Notes: generated by a model from the sequence alone, not told the origin. 64,000 bases of DNA from Acinetobacter defluvii (GCF_001704615.3 NZ_CP029396.2:186001-250000), one strand, 5' to 3'. Counted from the first letter of the stretch, positions 48,607-57,387 are shown. Made by a program: numbers and translations.

Positions 48607-48678
48607 GGATTTGTTTAAATTTTAATCCAAAAATAAATTAAACAAAATCATAGTCTTAGATATTTATGCAACAAAGCC
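48566..48678. repeat. 113-bp mini-inverted-repeat element
   Basis: Ends GGCTTTGTTGTATAAA and TTTATGCAACAAAGCC are inverted with one mismatch and resemble the ends of the IS5-family element at 47160. It has no coding capacity. It interrupts the adenosine deaminase fragment. It may be mobilised by an IS5-family transposase. Confidence 0.65.
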
Positions 48679-48752
48679 CCATTAGAGCTAAACTCCATTT
48701 ACTAATGTCATATTTAAATCTAATGGTATGAAAGTACTATCAAATATACTGT

Positions 48753-50378
48753 TTAAATTACAGCGATTTCATTCTTGCTTCCATTATTTCGAATTTGAAG
48801 TCTTGGAACCATTGAATTATTTAAGTAATCATAAATAACCATTTCAGGATGATGCAGATCAAATGCTTGTCCAAACCATATACAAGCAGCATTGGATGCA
48901 CATGGTAAGACATGAATTTTGGTAATTCCTTTATCTGTTAGACTATGAAATAACGCATGAATATCTTGCATGAAACTTAGTCCTCGTTCAGGATTTCTTA
49001 TTGCTCCATTCCCCATATATTCTGGTTTAGCAGTAATATTAATTACCGGATGTCCTAATTCAACAGCCTTATTTTTAGAGGTTTCTGGATCAGCAGTGAG
49101 ATTCAATCTAATAGTAATTTCAGTACAATCTTCTATTTCACTGAAATTATTAATTTCATACGCTTTGGTTGTACATATAAGATCAGGCCACATCCAACAA
49201 CTTCCATCCCTATACATAAGCATAGGTATAAATTTCCCTTTATTTCCTAATTTACTTCCTAATGCTATTAGGCATGGCATAGGGCCGAAGCCAAAAATAG
49301 CTACTCTCTTATCATCAAATTTAGTTTCCCTAAGTAATTGTTCTGTTTGAACTTCAAATTCTTCTAAAAAATACTTTTTATAGAACTCATCAGCTGAAGC
49401 TCTTAAATGAGCTGGTAATGGTTCATGAATTAGTGTCTTATCTTTATGCAAAATAGATTTTAATGGGAGAAGGCAGCTTGCAATATCACGTCGTGAAGGA
49501 GACTGAGGAATATTGCGATTCACGGGCCAGAAAAATAAATACACTGGCATAGGAGTAAAGCTTAAAGAATCTAATAAATCTTCGCATTGTGCTGTGAAAT
49601 TACTTCTCATTTGCGAGAGTCTTGAAGCTGTATATTCTGCGCCAGCAACTTTATCAATTAACCTATGATGTTTTTCACATAATAATAAAATATTCGTTGG
49701 ATCATCTGATAGTTGATATGAGAAGAAGGGGATACCGCGAGTAGAATTTTCTGATGCTGCAACATTATGAGCTAAAACGCCATATGTACCTTCAAATCCA
49801 GTTATTTCATCTATGTTTAATTTTGCACCACATCCTTTAAACATACATCGGCCATGACTTGAGAGATAAATCTGGTTTTTATCTTTTTCAGATAAATCGT
49901 TACCCCTACCTGTAAGATGCTCAAAATCAAAAATTCTTTTTATGAAATATTCTAATTGGTTTACAGGGTTTGGTTTTTGTTTAGGAATCTTTCTAGGAAC
50001 AAAATCTACATCTTTAACTTCGCTCTCTTGAGAGGAGGTTAAATTCCATGTTTCTTTTAACTTTTCAAAATCATGTAGAGTGTGGGCATCAATTATGTGA
50101 CCTTGAAGAAAGCGTGCATAAATGGAAATTTTTTTGGCAAGCAATCTTCGGACAAAAGTTAAAGTATCATCATAATTGAGAATTATACGGAAAAAACTTT
50201 CAGGGCTTTTATTTTTCAATAAGACAAAAATTATATTTTTACGTTCTTCATCAACTAATACACCTAATGAATCTATACAAATATGCTTTAAAATTTCTTC
50301 TATATATTTATTTGCATTTGATAAATCATCTATTGCTGATAAAGAAGTCTGTAAACTTAGGGATGGGTCTAGTTGCAT
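48753..50378 (-). CDS. cap5: CBASS effector Cap5, HNH endonuclease-SAVED
   Basis: 541 residues from the ATG at 50378; the in-frame TTG two codons earlier is unlikely. An N-terminal helical part (1-140) precedes an HNH/McrA-like nuclease (about 175-240): HGRCMFKGCG with zinc-type Cys, LAHNVA, and NILLLCEKHHRLID. The C-terminal half (about 300-541) has the SAVED sensor pattern (GFGPMPCLIALGSKLG, PVINITAKP, IHVLPCASNAACIWFGQAF). Cap5 is a DNase that cuts cell DNA once SAVED binds the cyclic nucleotide made by the CD-NTase. It is the last gene of the operon and starts two bases after cap3. Because an IS3-family element splits cap3 upstream, its expression may be reduced. Confidence 0.85.
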   Translation of the reverse strand: MQLDPSLSLQTSLSAIDDLSNANKYIEEILKHICIDSLGVLVDEERKNIIFVLLKNKSPESFFRIILNYDDTLTFVRRLLAKKISIYARFLQGHIIDAHTLHDFEKLKETWNLTSSQESEVKDVDFVPRKIPKQKPNPVNQLEYFIKRIFDFEHLTGRGNDLSEKDKNQIYLSSHGRCMFKGCGAKLNIDEITGFEGTYGVLAHNVAASENSTRGIPFFSYQLSDDPTNILLLCEKHHRLIDKVAGAEYTASRLSQMRSNFTAQCEDLLDSLSFTPMPVYLFFWPVNRNIPQSPSRRDIASCLLPLKSILHKDKTLIHEPLPAHLRASADEFYKKYFLEEFEVQTEQLLRETKFDDKRVAIFGFGPMPCLIALGSKLGNKGKFIPMLMYRDGSCWMWPDLICTTKAYEINNFSEIEDCTEITIRLNLTADPETSKNKAVELGHPVINITAKPEYMGNGAIRNPERGLSFMQDIHALFHSLTDKGITKIHVLPCASNAACIWFGQAFDLHHPEMVIYDYLNNSMVPRLQIRNNGSKNEIAVI

Positions 50379-50821
50379 TTTCAATTTAACTCAATATAAC
50401 CTAACAGTTTGATTTTAAAATTTTTTCTACCAATCCAGATTCCAGTTTTTACTCTTCCGATTATTAAATATAAAACTGGGTCATTAAGATTGGTAATGCC
50501 ATTTAGAACAGTATCTATATCCCTTAAATCGGTTGGAGAGGGTGTTGGTACATCTTCAGGATGTGTATGCCATAGGCCTTGAAAATTATAGAATTTTTTA
50601 GATTCGTTCCAAGCTTGTATTAAAGCATATTGGTGGGACTTTGACCTAAAGAAAGACATACGTGTTTGACAGTCTCCTTCCATAGGAGAGGTAAAGCTTT
50701 CAATGATTTTAGCTTTAGTTTCTATGTCTGTTCTGATGTGGTTCTAGGATTTTAGACCACGCCTATAAGTGATAATCTACTCCCCAATAAGCATGGGAAA
50801 TGCTTGTTTTTGGAGTCAACC

Positions 50822-51127
50822 ATGACACGAAGAAAACGTCGTAATCATTCAGCAGAGTTTAAAGTTAAAGTTGCTCTCGCAGCAATTAAAGGCGACCACA
50901 CACTCGCTGAACTTTCTACTCAATTCGATTTACATCAAAACCAAATCATCGATTGGAAAAATCAACTGCTTGAGCAATCAATCAATATTTTTTCACGACC
51001 AACAGCACAACAAGAACCTGAGATTGACCTCAAAGCTCTACATGCCAAGATAGGACATCAGGCATTGCAAATTGATTTTTTAGAAGGTGCGCTCAGAAAA
51101 ATAGGGCAGCTGAGCGGCAAAAAATGA
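50822..51127 (+). CDS. IS3-family OrfA
   Basis: 101 residues from the ATG at 50822 with GGAG upstream; the ATG at 50804 has none. Helix-turn-helix LAELSTQFDLHQNQIIDWKNQ and a leucine-zipper helix. Its stop overlaps the OrfB start (ATGA). Confidence 0.85.
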   Translation: MTRRKRRNHSAEFKVKVALAAIKGDHTLAELSTQFDLHQNQIIDWKNQLLEQSINIFSRPTAQQEPEIDLKALHAKIGHQALQIDFLEGALRKIGQLSGKK

Positions 51128-51951
51128 TCGATAAGACCCATCAACTTTCGGTACGACAACAATCGCAATTGATTCAAATCAATCGCAGTACGTTGTATTA
51201 CAAGCCCAAAGAGATTTCATCAACTGATTTGAGTTTGATGCGTCTAATCGATGAAATTCATCTCGACTACCCATTTATGGGCAGTCGAATGATACGAGAT
51301 ATGCTACAGCGTCAAGGACATAAAATAGGTCGGCGTAAAGTCCGACGTTTAATGCGCTTGATGGGAATACATGCCTTGTATCCAAAACCCAATACCAGTA
51401 AGCCTAATCTTGCACACCGTATTTTCCCATATCTGTTGAAAAACATGGTCATCGATCACTCTAATCAAGTCTGGTGTACAGATATCACGTACATTCCTAT
51501 GGCTAAAGGCTTTGTCTATCTGTGTGCAATTATAGATTGGCATAGTCGTAAAGTACTGGCTCATCGTGTATCGATCAGTATGGAAACAGACTTTTGCATA
51601 GATGCGTTGCAAGAAGCAATTGTGAAATATGGTTGTCCAGAGGTGTTTAATACAGACCAAGGCAGTCAATTCACAAGCGAGGCATTTTTGAATGAGTTAA
51701 AATTGCGAAATATCCGTATCAGTATGGATGGGAAAGGACGATGGATGGATAATGTAATGATTGAGCGTTTATGGCGCAGTGTGAAGCATGAGGAAGTCTA
51801 TTTGAAGGCTTACGATACGGTTAAACAAGCAAAACAATCAATTGCTGAATATTTGGATTTTTATAACACGATACGTCCTCATTCAAGCTTGAATAAGGCA
51901 ACACCAAATGAATTTTATGATCGACATTTACCAAAAGTAATGGCAGCATAA
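51124..51951 (+). CDS. IS3-family OrfB (DDE transposase)
   Basis: 275 residues. The HTH_21 region (SRMIRDMLQRQGHKIGRRKVRRLM) precedes the rve core with Asp in WCTDITYIPM, Asp in NTDQGSQFTS and Glu after MIERLWRSVKHEEVY. It appears complete, so this copy may still move. Confidence 0.9.
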   Translation: MIDKTHQLSVRQQSQLIQINRSTLYYKPKEISSTDLSLMRLIDEIHLDYPFMGSRMIRDMLQRQGHKIGRRKVRRLMRLMGIHALYPKPNTSKPNLAHRIFPYLLKNMVIDHSNQVWCTDITYIPMAKGFVYLCAIIDWHSRKVLAHRVSISMETDFCIDALQEAIVKYGCPEVFNTDQGSQFTSEAFLNELKLRNIRISMDGKGRWMDNVMIERLWRSVKHEEVYLKAYDTVKQAKQSIAEYLDFYNTIRPHSSLNKATPNEFYDRHLPKVMAA

Positions 51952-52157
51952 TTTAAATATTTAGAGCGGATTTATCACTTATAAAACTAGATTGAGTGGT
52001 CTAATTAACGGAACCACATCAGTTCTTCCAATTAGAATGCCACCCGATTCTGGAGAATCTGATTCTAATTGTATAAATTGCTTTAAACTCTTTAAAACAT
52101 TTGCTTGAATAATAAAGACTTGGCCTGTAGGTGTGTCACATTTAATCCTCCCTTGAG

Positions 52158-53816
52158 TTATGTATTGCAACATGGGCATACTTCTTTATAAATTTCTTTT
52201 AAATTCAATATATTAATTCCATTTGAATTATTTACTGAATTATAAAAAGGGGTAGTAATTATTCCATTTTTATTTGCATTCTGATTGTCGCCAGAAATAG
52301 AAACAAATCCTAATTGTTGATTCAGGACATATTCAGAAATATAGCTTGCTAGCTTCATGCAATTTAAAGAAGAGAAGGGGGTAAATGCACCAGCACACCC
52401 TGTAATATTTTTAGCAATTAGCTGTCCAGATTGTACATATTTATACATAGGGGTAAGACTTTTATTTGATTTTTCATCAAAATATAAGCAGTTTAAACAT
52501 CCTACATGTTTATTATTGAAAGAAATAAAATGTCCACCTAAATCATAAGGTTCTAACCAGCCTATTATTACTTGAATGTTTGCACTTATTTCATAAATAG
52601 TTTTTACGAGAGAAATCTCAGTAGGAGTATGGCCAATTGCTATGATGATAGTATCAATATCTTCAGTAATTTTTGATTTTATCCAGCTTTCACCATGGCT
52701 TACGAATGGAAAAATAGTTAATCCGGGCCTTTCTATTAAAAACTTATTAGCTAAAGAAGTAGATTTATAGGTATTAACATACTGCAAACCTAAAGAATGA
52801 CGATAAATATTATCTGTTTTTAAAAGCTCTGGATCTATGAAAGAAAATTTATTTACGCCTGTTTGAGCTAATATCTCTGCAATCTTTGAGCCTAAAGCCC
52901 CACATCCGATAATCGCTATATGTCTTGTTTTTTTCTCTTGCCCCGTTCTATTTAATAAATAATCTATCCACGCTCTTTGTGTTAAAGAGACTTTAAAGCC
53001 TTTGAAGGATACTTTTTCTTTGAAAGAATACCAAATGGCATAATAAAAAATCACATAAGCAAATCCATGTTCATTTGGAATTCCCACTAGGGCATAATGA
53101 TTGCCTTGTTTTAACAAAGATCGTTTGTTCTCATTAGAGAGGGTATTAACAATTTTTAGAAAATAGTCCTCATTAAAATAATCTCCTATATCTGGTATGG
53201 GGAAAACAGAAGCATCTTCTAATAATATCTTATGAATTTTTACTTTTGTGAGCTGGTTGTGGTTTATGTAAGAACTATCGCCATCATCAATATGCTCTAA
53301 TATTTGATGATTCCCTTTTGATGATTTTCTTAACCAACCATATAAATTAAATGTAGAAGTAGGGTCGCAATGTAATATTACATCCTCATTTATATTTTGA
53401 GTGCTGCCTAAATATCCTTCTAGTTCGTTATACAAGCTTACTCGGTTGTTTAATTGAAAATTAATAAAAGATTGCTTGAGTATATCTATAGCCCTTTCAA
53501 AGAATTCAGTAATAAGTTCTTTATGTCTATAGCCTTCAAAGTTTTCACCTTGATGATCCGTAGTACAAATTTCCCCACTTTGACTCACATGATCTAAGGC
53601 AGACATTGGTCGTGTCAATATTCTAAAAATGGGAGGTATCGTCCAATTAGCTCTATTTTGAAAAATTAGACCAAGGCAAACCTGTTGTGTATTAATGAGA
53701 AAATCAAATTTTAGATTAACCCAATCCTTAGTAATAGAAGTGACATGGATATTTTGAGCTCCATGTTCACTTAATAGCTTTTCAATATTGTCTAACTTTG
53801 GGTTATCAAAAAACAT
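52158..53816 (-). CDS. cap2: CBASS Cap2, E2-E1 ubiquitin-transferase-like fusion
   Basis: 552 residues. The N-terminal E2-like domain has its candidate catalytic Cys at residue 84 (SGEICTTDHQG). A linker region follows. The E1/ThiF adenylation domain begins near 298 with HIAIIGCGALGSKIAEIL (nucleotide binding) and FIDPELLKTDNIYRH. The E1 Cys is probably in GCAGAFTPFSS near 470. Zinc-type pairs GCLNC and CPCCNT (C-terminus) are present. Cap2 joins the C-terminus of the CD-NTase to a target to prime it. The gene starts nine bases after the CD-NTase stop. Confidence 0.9.
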   Translation of the reverse strand: MFFDNPKLDNIEKLLSEHGAQNIHVTSITKDWVNLKFDFLINTQQVCLGLIFQNRANWTIPPIFRILTRPMSALDHVSQSGEICTTDHQGENFEGYRHKELITEFFERAIDILKQSFINFQLNNRVSLYNELEGYLGSTQNINEDVILHCDPTSTFNLYGWLRKSSKGNHQILEHIDDGDSSYINHNQLTKVKIHKILLEDASVFPIPDIGDYFNEDYFLKIVNTLSNENKRSLLKQGNHYALVGIPNEHGFAYVIFYYAIWYSFKEKVSFKGFKVSLTQRAWIDYLLNRTGQEKKTRHIAIIGCGALGSKIAEILAQTGVNKFSFIDPELLKTDNIYRHSLGLQYVNTYKSTSLANKFLIERPGLTIFPFVSHGESWIKSKITEDIDTIIIAIGHTPTEISLVKTIYEISANIQVIIGWLEPYDLGGHFISFNNKHVGCLNCLYFDEKSNKSLTPMYKYVQSGQLIAKNITGCAGAFTPFSSLNCMKLASYISEYVLNQQLGFVSISGDNQNANKNGIITTPFYNSVNNSNGINILNLKEIYKEVCPCCNT

Positions 53817-53825
53817 TGAGTTTTC

Positions 53826-54839
53826 CTAAGCAGATTTTCCTTCTTGAGTGTAATAAGTTTGTACTACTGGTTCGGACACTTCTTGTATTTCAGGGATAGG
53901 GAATTGTCTTCCAAAAGTTTTATTTAAAATTTTGCAAGCTTCTACTGTATCAGTTTCCTCATTTACAGCTTCTAAAGATGATTTTAAATCTTCAAGTTTT
54001 GATTTTAAGTGCTCCATTTGTTTTCGGGTCAATTTTTCGAGTAAGTCTACACCTTGATGTGCAGGTAAATTAATTACGAGTCTGAAGTAATACTCGTTAT
54101 TTTCTGGATCAATGCTAAAGGTAGTGAATTGATCTAATACATTATTTACTATAGAAAGTAATACCTTATTATCATTCTCATAATCTTCAGCTGTTATATG
54201 CTCATATACAGCTGTAGTGATAGCAATACTCTTAAAAAAATCTAGACCTTTCTCATTTCGCCATTGTTTCAAGTAGCGAGTACATCGTCTAAACTGATGA
54301 CGTAAATCTGAATCATCTTCAAATTTTCCCAAAATTGTATCGGTAAGTTCAGTAGGATTTGAAATATCCCAAGTCTTAAGGTCTTCAGAGGAGAATTCCT
54401 TACCTCGAGCTAGATACATATTGCCTTTGTCGTCTTCAGCGTAGATGGGCAGATCTACATGATAATCGGGACTACCATTTTTGAGATAAGTGACAGTTAC
54501 GCAAGGTCGTTTGATCGTTACAGTTCTATTTGAATGAGTTAAAGCATCTCTAACAATTTTTTTAATTTCTACTGAGCCATATTCCTCTTTGTCACAATCT
54601 AATAAAACTCCTACATCAATATCATAATCTCCATTCTTAGGCTTAATCCCTGTGCCCAAGGCATAACTACCTTGATTAAAGTATTCAACAAATTGAGGAC
54701 CATTTGGATCCTTTTTGAGTTCATCTTTTAAGGTGCTAATCAAAAGGTCACGTTTTTCACGTAATGTACTTTCTTCGTCATAACGACCTAATCGAATATT
54801 TGTGTGGAACTTAGCATAGTGTTTTTGTGGATTCGCCAT
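53826..54839 (-). CDS. CBASS CD-NTase (cGAS/DncV-like nucleotidyltransferase)
   Basis: 337 residues. The nucleotidyltransferase core shows GS at residues 57-58 (FNQGSYALGTGIKP) and the catalytic DID at 73-75 (GDYDIDVGV), with the third acid probably Asp129 (YHVDLPIYA). The enzyme makes cyclic di- or oligonucleotides on phage infection. The C-terminus (YYTQEGKSA) is flexible, as expected for the tail that Cap2 conjugates. It is the first gene of the operon cdn-cap2-cap3-cap5 (type II CBASS). Cap5 effectors are often paired with CdnG-type enzymes making 3',2'-cGAMP; I cannot fix the clade by eye. Only 176 bases separate the start from the IS6-family element upstream. Confidence 0.9.
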   Translation of the reverse strand: MANPQKHYAKFHTNIRLGRYDEESTLREKRDLLISTLKDELKKDPNGPQFVEYFNQGSYALGTGIKPKNGDYDIDVGVLLDCDKEEYGSVEIKKIVRDALTHSNRTVTIKRPCVTVTYLKNGSPDYHVDLPIYAEDDKGNMYLARGKEFSSEDLKTWDISNPTELTDTILGKFEDDSDLRHQFRRCTRYLKQWRNEKGLDFFKSIAITTAVYEHITAEDYENDNKVLLSIVNNVLDQFTTFSIDPENNEYYFRLVINLPAHQGVDLLEKLTRKQMEHLKSKLEDLKSSLEAVNEETDTVEACKILNKTFGRQFPIPEIQEVSEPVVQTYYTQEGKSA

Positions 54840-55015
54840 ATTGTTGTATTCCTGTAGTGCTTTTGTTGTTATGGGGATCTCCTATATTAAATACAAGTTA
54901 AGACATTAAAAAAAATAGAATTTTTAAAGGGAAAATTTAATCAAAAAATATTTAAACAAACGATGAGATGTATCAATCTCCAATTTTTAGCATTCCTTCC
55001 CAACTAAAATAGTTT

Positions 55016-55835
55016 GGCACTGTTGCAAATAGGCTGACATGATAAGCTAAATATCTTATTTATTTCGAGATACAGCAGATGAATCCCTTCCATGGTCGGC
55101 ACTTTCAAGGTGAAATCATTCTTTGGGCTGTTCGTTGGTATTGTAAATATGGCATCAGCTATCGTGAACTTCAAGAAATGCTCGCTGAACGAGGTGTGAA
55201 TGTTGACCACACCACAATTTATCGTTGGGTTCAGCGTTATGCTCCAGAAATGGAAAAACGCTTACGCTGGTATTGGCGTAATCCTACAGATTTACATTCA
55301 TGGCATATGGATGAGACTTATATCAAAGTGAAGGGGCGATGGACTTACCTGTATCGTGCAGTTGATCAACGTGGTCATACGATTGACTTTTACCTTTCCG
55401 CTAGACGGAACAGTAAATCAGCCTATTGTTTTTTAGGAAAGATCTTCAATACGGTGAAAAAATGGCAAATTCCACGGGTCATCAATACAGATAAAGCAGC
55501 GACCTATGGCCATGCTTTATCACGGTTAAAGCGAGAAGGAAAATGTCCAGTAGATATTGAGCACAGGCAGATTAAGTATAAAAATAATGTCATTGAATGT
55601 GATCATGGTAAGTTAAAGCGGATCATCAGGGCCACATTAGGATTCAAATCTATGAAGACGGCTTATGCCACAATTAAAGGTATTGAAGTCATGCGTGCAC
55701 TACGTAAAGGACAAGCATCGTCATTTTATTATGGTCAGCCTCAAGGTGAAGTGTGTCTAATCAACAGGGTTTTCGGTCTCTAAGCACTTTTAAAAAGGAA
55801 CTTCATCGACTCAAATCTCTATTTGCAACAGTGCC
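55016..55835 (+). mobile_element. IS6-family element (IS1006/IS1008-like)
   Basis: 820 bp with inverted ends GGCACTGTTGCAAATAG and CTATTTGCAACAGTGCC. Flanking 8-mers AATAGTTT and CGGTATAC differ, so it marks a deletion or cointegrate junction rather than a simple insertion. It separates the defence island from the pdif resistance modules. Confidence 0.9.
55079..55783 (+). CDS. IS6-family transposase
   Basis: 234 residues. DDE residues lie in WHMDETYIKVKG, INTDKAATYG and NNVIECDHGKLKR. An N-terminal HTH (GISYRELQEMLAERGVNVDHTTIYRW) is present. The length and motifs match the IS26/IS1006 group, whose members fuse and reshuffle resistance regions. Confidence 0.95.
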   Translation: MNPFHGRHFQGEIILWAVRWYCKYGISYRELQEMLAERGVNVDHTTIYRWVQRYAPEMEKRLRWYWRNPTDLHSWHMDETYIKVKGRWTYLYRAVDQRGHTIDFYLSARRNSKSAYCFLGKIFNTVKKWQIPRVINTDKAATYGHALSRLKREGKCPVDIEHRQIKYKNNVIECDHGKLKRIIRATLGFKSMKTAYATIKGIEVMRALRKGQASSFYYGQPQGEVCLINRVFGL

Positions 55836-55934
55836 CGGTATACCGATATTTACAAGTTAGTGAATAGCTTATTGGGATTAGCAACTAAATTTAGTTTAAC
55901 TTATAAAAATCATGAAACACTGTTCGAATTTTAA
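55836..55934 (+). pseudogene. C-terminal fragment of an unknown gene
   Basis: An open frame of 32 codons begins at the IS6-family end and stops at TAA 55932-55934. It reads as the end of a soluble helical protein (YTDIYKLVNSLLGLATKFSL). The gene was cut by the IS. I could not identify it. Confidence 0.4.
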
Positions 55935-55955
55935 GCGTGGAACGTGAAAAATCAC

Positions 55956-55985
55956 AAAAAAAGCCCACCTTGGGGAAGGTGGGCT
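55956..55985 (-). terminator. Strong terminator downstream of the class C beta-lactamase gene
   Basis: AGCCCACCTT and AAGGTGGGCT form a 10-bp GC-rich stem with a GGGG loop, and on the minus strand it is followed by seven or more Ts. Confidence 0.9.
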
Positions 55986-56031
55986 ATCAACTAGAAACTA
56001 CAGCATTGATTTCTAAGTGGAATTATAACGC

Positions 56032-56059
56032 ATTTCGTATAAGGTGTATTATGTTAATT
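56032..56059 (+). other. pdif site 1 (XerC-XerD orientation)
   Basis: XerC-type arm ATTTCGTATAA, 6-base spacer GGTGTA, XerD-type arm TTATGTTAATT. It matches the Acinetobacter plasmid dif consensus at nearly every arm position. It lies just downstream of the class C beta-lactamase gene. Confidence 0.9.
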
Positions 56060-56069
56060 TTAGAGAAAG

Positions 56070-57242
56070 TTAATTATCTTTCAATGTCTCAAAAACATTA
56101 TATGAAGCCTTAATACGATCTACATTTGGTATCTTTTTATTCATTAACATAACCAATCCAAATCCTTCTTCTGGAATAAATAAAACATACGCCCCAAAGC
56201 CATTAGTCGAACCTGTTTTATGAAAAACTTTAGATTTTGGTTGCGATAATTCTTTTACAACAGGATTTGAGCCCAATAAGATTTGTTTTGAATTACTAGC
56301 CTGTAGAATTTCAGAAGTAGTGGGATAAGAAAACATTTCCCATCCAAGTGCTTGTGTCATACCGCTATCAGAAACTTTAAAATATCCTTTGTGTGTATCC
56401 AGTATAGCTTTTTTCATAGCAGGGCTATTTGTATCTACATTAAGATTCGAATTTACAAACTTAAGCATATCTGGGAGTGTTGATTTAACGCCATATGCTT
56501 CATCCGACAATGGACCAGGATTAACTCGAATTGGCTTATTATTTTCATCATAACCAAAAGCATAGTTCGTTTTTTGTGCTTCTGGAACATTGACGTATGT
56601 ATGTTTCAAATTAAGTTGAGGAAAAACAGTCTTCTCTAATAATGAAGAGAAAGGAACATTCATCGATTTTGCAGTTAGATACCCAAAAAGTCCTATACTT
56701 GGATTTGAGTATTCACGATAAGTACCAGGAGGATTCTTTACTTTCCAATTTTTGAAATACTCTAATATTTGCTTATCAGTTTTGATATTATCTGGAAATT
56801 GTAATGGCAAATTGCCACTTGTATAAGTTAATAACTCTAATAAATTTACCTTATCAATTTCTGAATTTTTTAAAGCAGGGACGTATTTACTAGGATGATC
56901 GTTGAACGATATTTTACCTTGATTATTGGCATATGTTCCTGAAATAGCAGTAAAAGTTTTACTTAAAGAACCTAACTCAAAAAGTGTCTGACTATTTACG
57001 CTTTCATTTGTATCTTTAGATCGGACACCATAATATTTTTCATAACTTTTACCGTTGTAAATTACGCCTATAGCCATACCAGCTACACCATACTCATCTA
57101 TAAGTGGCTTAAATGATTGGGTAACAACTTTTTCAATATTTTTCTCATTTTGACTGACTTCACTTGCATTTAAATTCATACCAAAACCGATAACCATCGT
57201 AATGAAGCTTGCTTGAAAAAAATATTTTTGATTAAAAAACAT
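56070..57242 (-). CDS. Class C (AmpC/ADC-like) beta-lactamase
   Basis: 390 residues from the ATG at 57242; an upstream ATG at 57284 would add 14 but has no ribosome-binding site. A signal peptide ends near NLNA. The active site has SLSK (Ser about residue 92), YSN (Tyr about 178) and KTGSTNGF, the three class C motifs in order. Many stretches (VYGVKSTLPDML-type, PSIGLFG, RVNPGPL) are shared with Acinetobacter ADC cephalosporinases, but the N-terminus and many other positions differ, so it is a relative, not a standard chromosomal ADC. It hydrolyses cephalosporins in the periplasm, by family. It is the only gene between inverted pdif sites 1 and 2. No ISAba1-type promoter precedes it, so expression may be modest. 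Confidence 0.9.
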   Translation of the reverse strand: MFFNQKYFFQASFITMVIGFGMNLNASEVSQNEKNIEKVVTQSFKPLIDEYGVAGMAIGVIYNGKSYEKYYGVRSKDTNESVNSQTLFELGSLSKTFTAISGTYANNQGKISFNDHPSKYVPALKNSEIDKVNLLELLTYTSGNLPLQFPDNIKTDKQILEYFKNWKVKNPPGTYREYSNPSIGLFGYLTAKSMNVPFSSLLEKTVFPQLNLKHTYVNVPEAQKTNYAFGYDENNKPIRVNPGPLSDEAYGVKSTLPDMLKFVNSNLNVDTNSPAMKKAILDTHKGYFKVSDSGMTQALGWEMFSYPTTSEILQASNSKQILLGSNPVVKELSQPKSKVFHKTGSTNGFGAYVLFIPEEGFGLVMLMNKKIPNVDRIKASYNVFETLKDN

Positions 57243-57354
57243 TAGGTTAAATTTCTTTAAAAAAGATGGCACATATAATCTCATATACTAAATAACATAT
57301 GTATTAATTTTTGTTAAATAACTTCTTATATAAAAATCATCTAGCCCAACAGCT

Positions 57355-57382
57355 ATTTAACATAATGGCTGTTATACGAAAC
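57355..57382 (-). other. pdif site 2 (XerD-XerC orientation)
   Basis: XerD-type arm ATTTAACATAA, spacer TGGCTG, XerC-type arm TTATACGAAAC. It is inverted relative to sites 1 and 3. The XerC arm is followed by GAGAG and then the IS1202-family element. Confidence 0.9.
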
Positions 57383-57387
57383 GAGAG

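Larger units (their letters stand above)
50734..52021 (+). mobile_element. IS3-family element (copy 2) inside cap3
   Basis: 1288 bp. Ends TGATGTGGTTC and GAACCACATCA are perfectly inverted, and GTTC is duplicated on both sides (50730-50733 and 52022-52025). It is intact, with OrfA and OrfB reading against the CBASS operon. It shares inner TATAAGTGATA end sequences and about the same proteins with the element at 30123 but has different outer ends. Confidence 0.9.
50381..52179 (-). pseudogene. cap3: CBASS cap3 (JAB/JAMM peptidase), split by an IS3-family element
   Basis: The N-terminal part reads 52179 to 52022 and ends in SPESGGILIGRT; the rest reads 50729 to 50381. Removing the element and one copy of the GTTC duplication gives a seamless 168-residue JAB protease. 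Its catalytic Glu (ESGG) is upstream of the insertion and the zinc motif HTHPEDVPTPSPTD is downstream, so neither fragment can be active. Cap3 cleaves the conjugates that Cap2 makes on the CD-NTase. The start overlaps the end of cap2 by 22 bases. Confidence 0.9.

Noticed and set aside
55836..55934. mph(E) fragment
   Set aside because: mph(E) is often in such pdif regions, but the C-terminal sequence here does not match the end of Mph(E) as I recall it.
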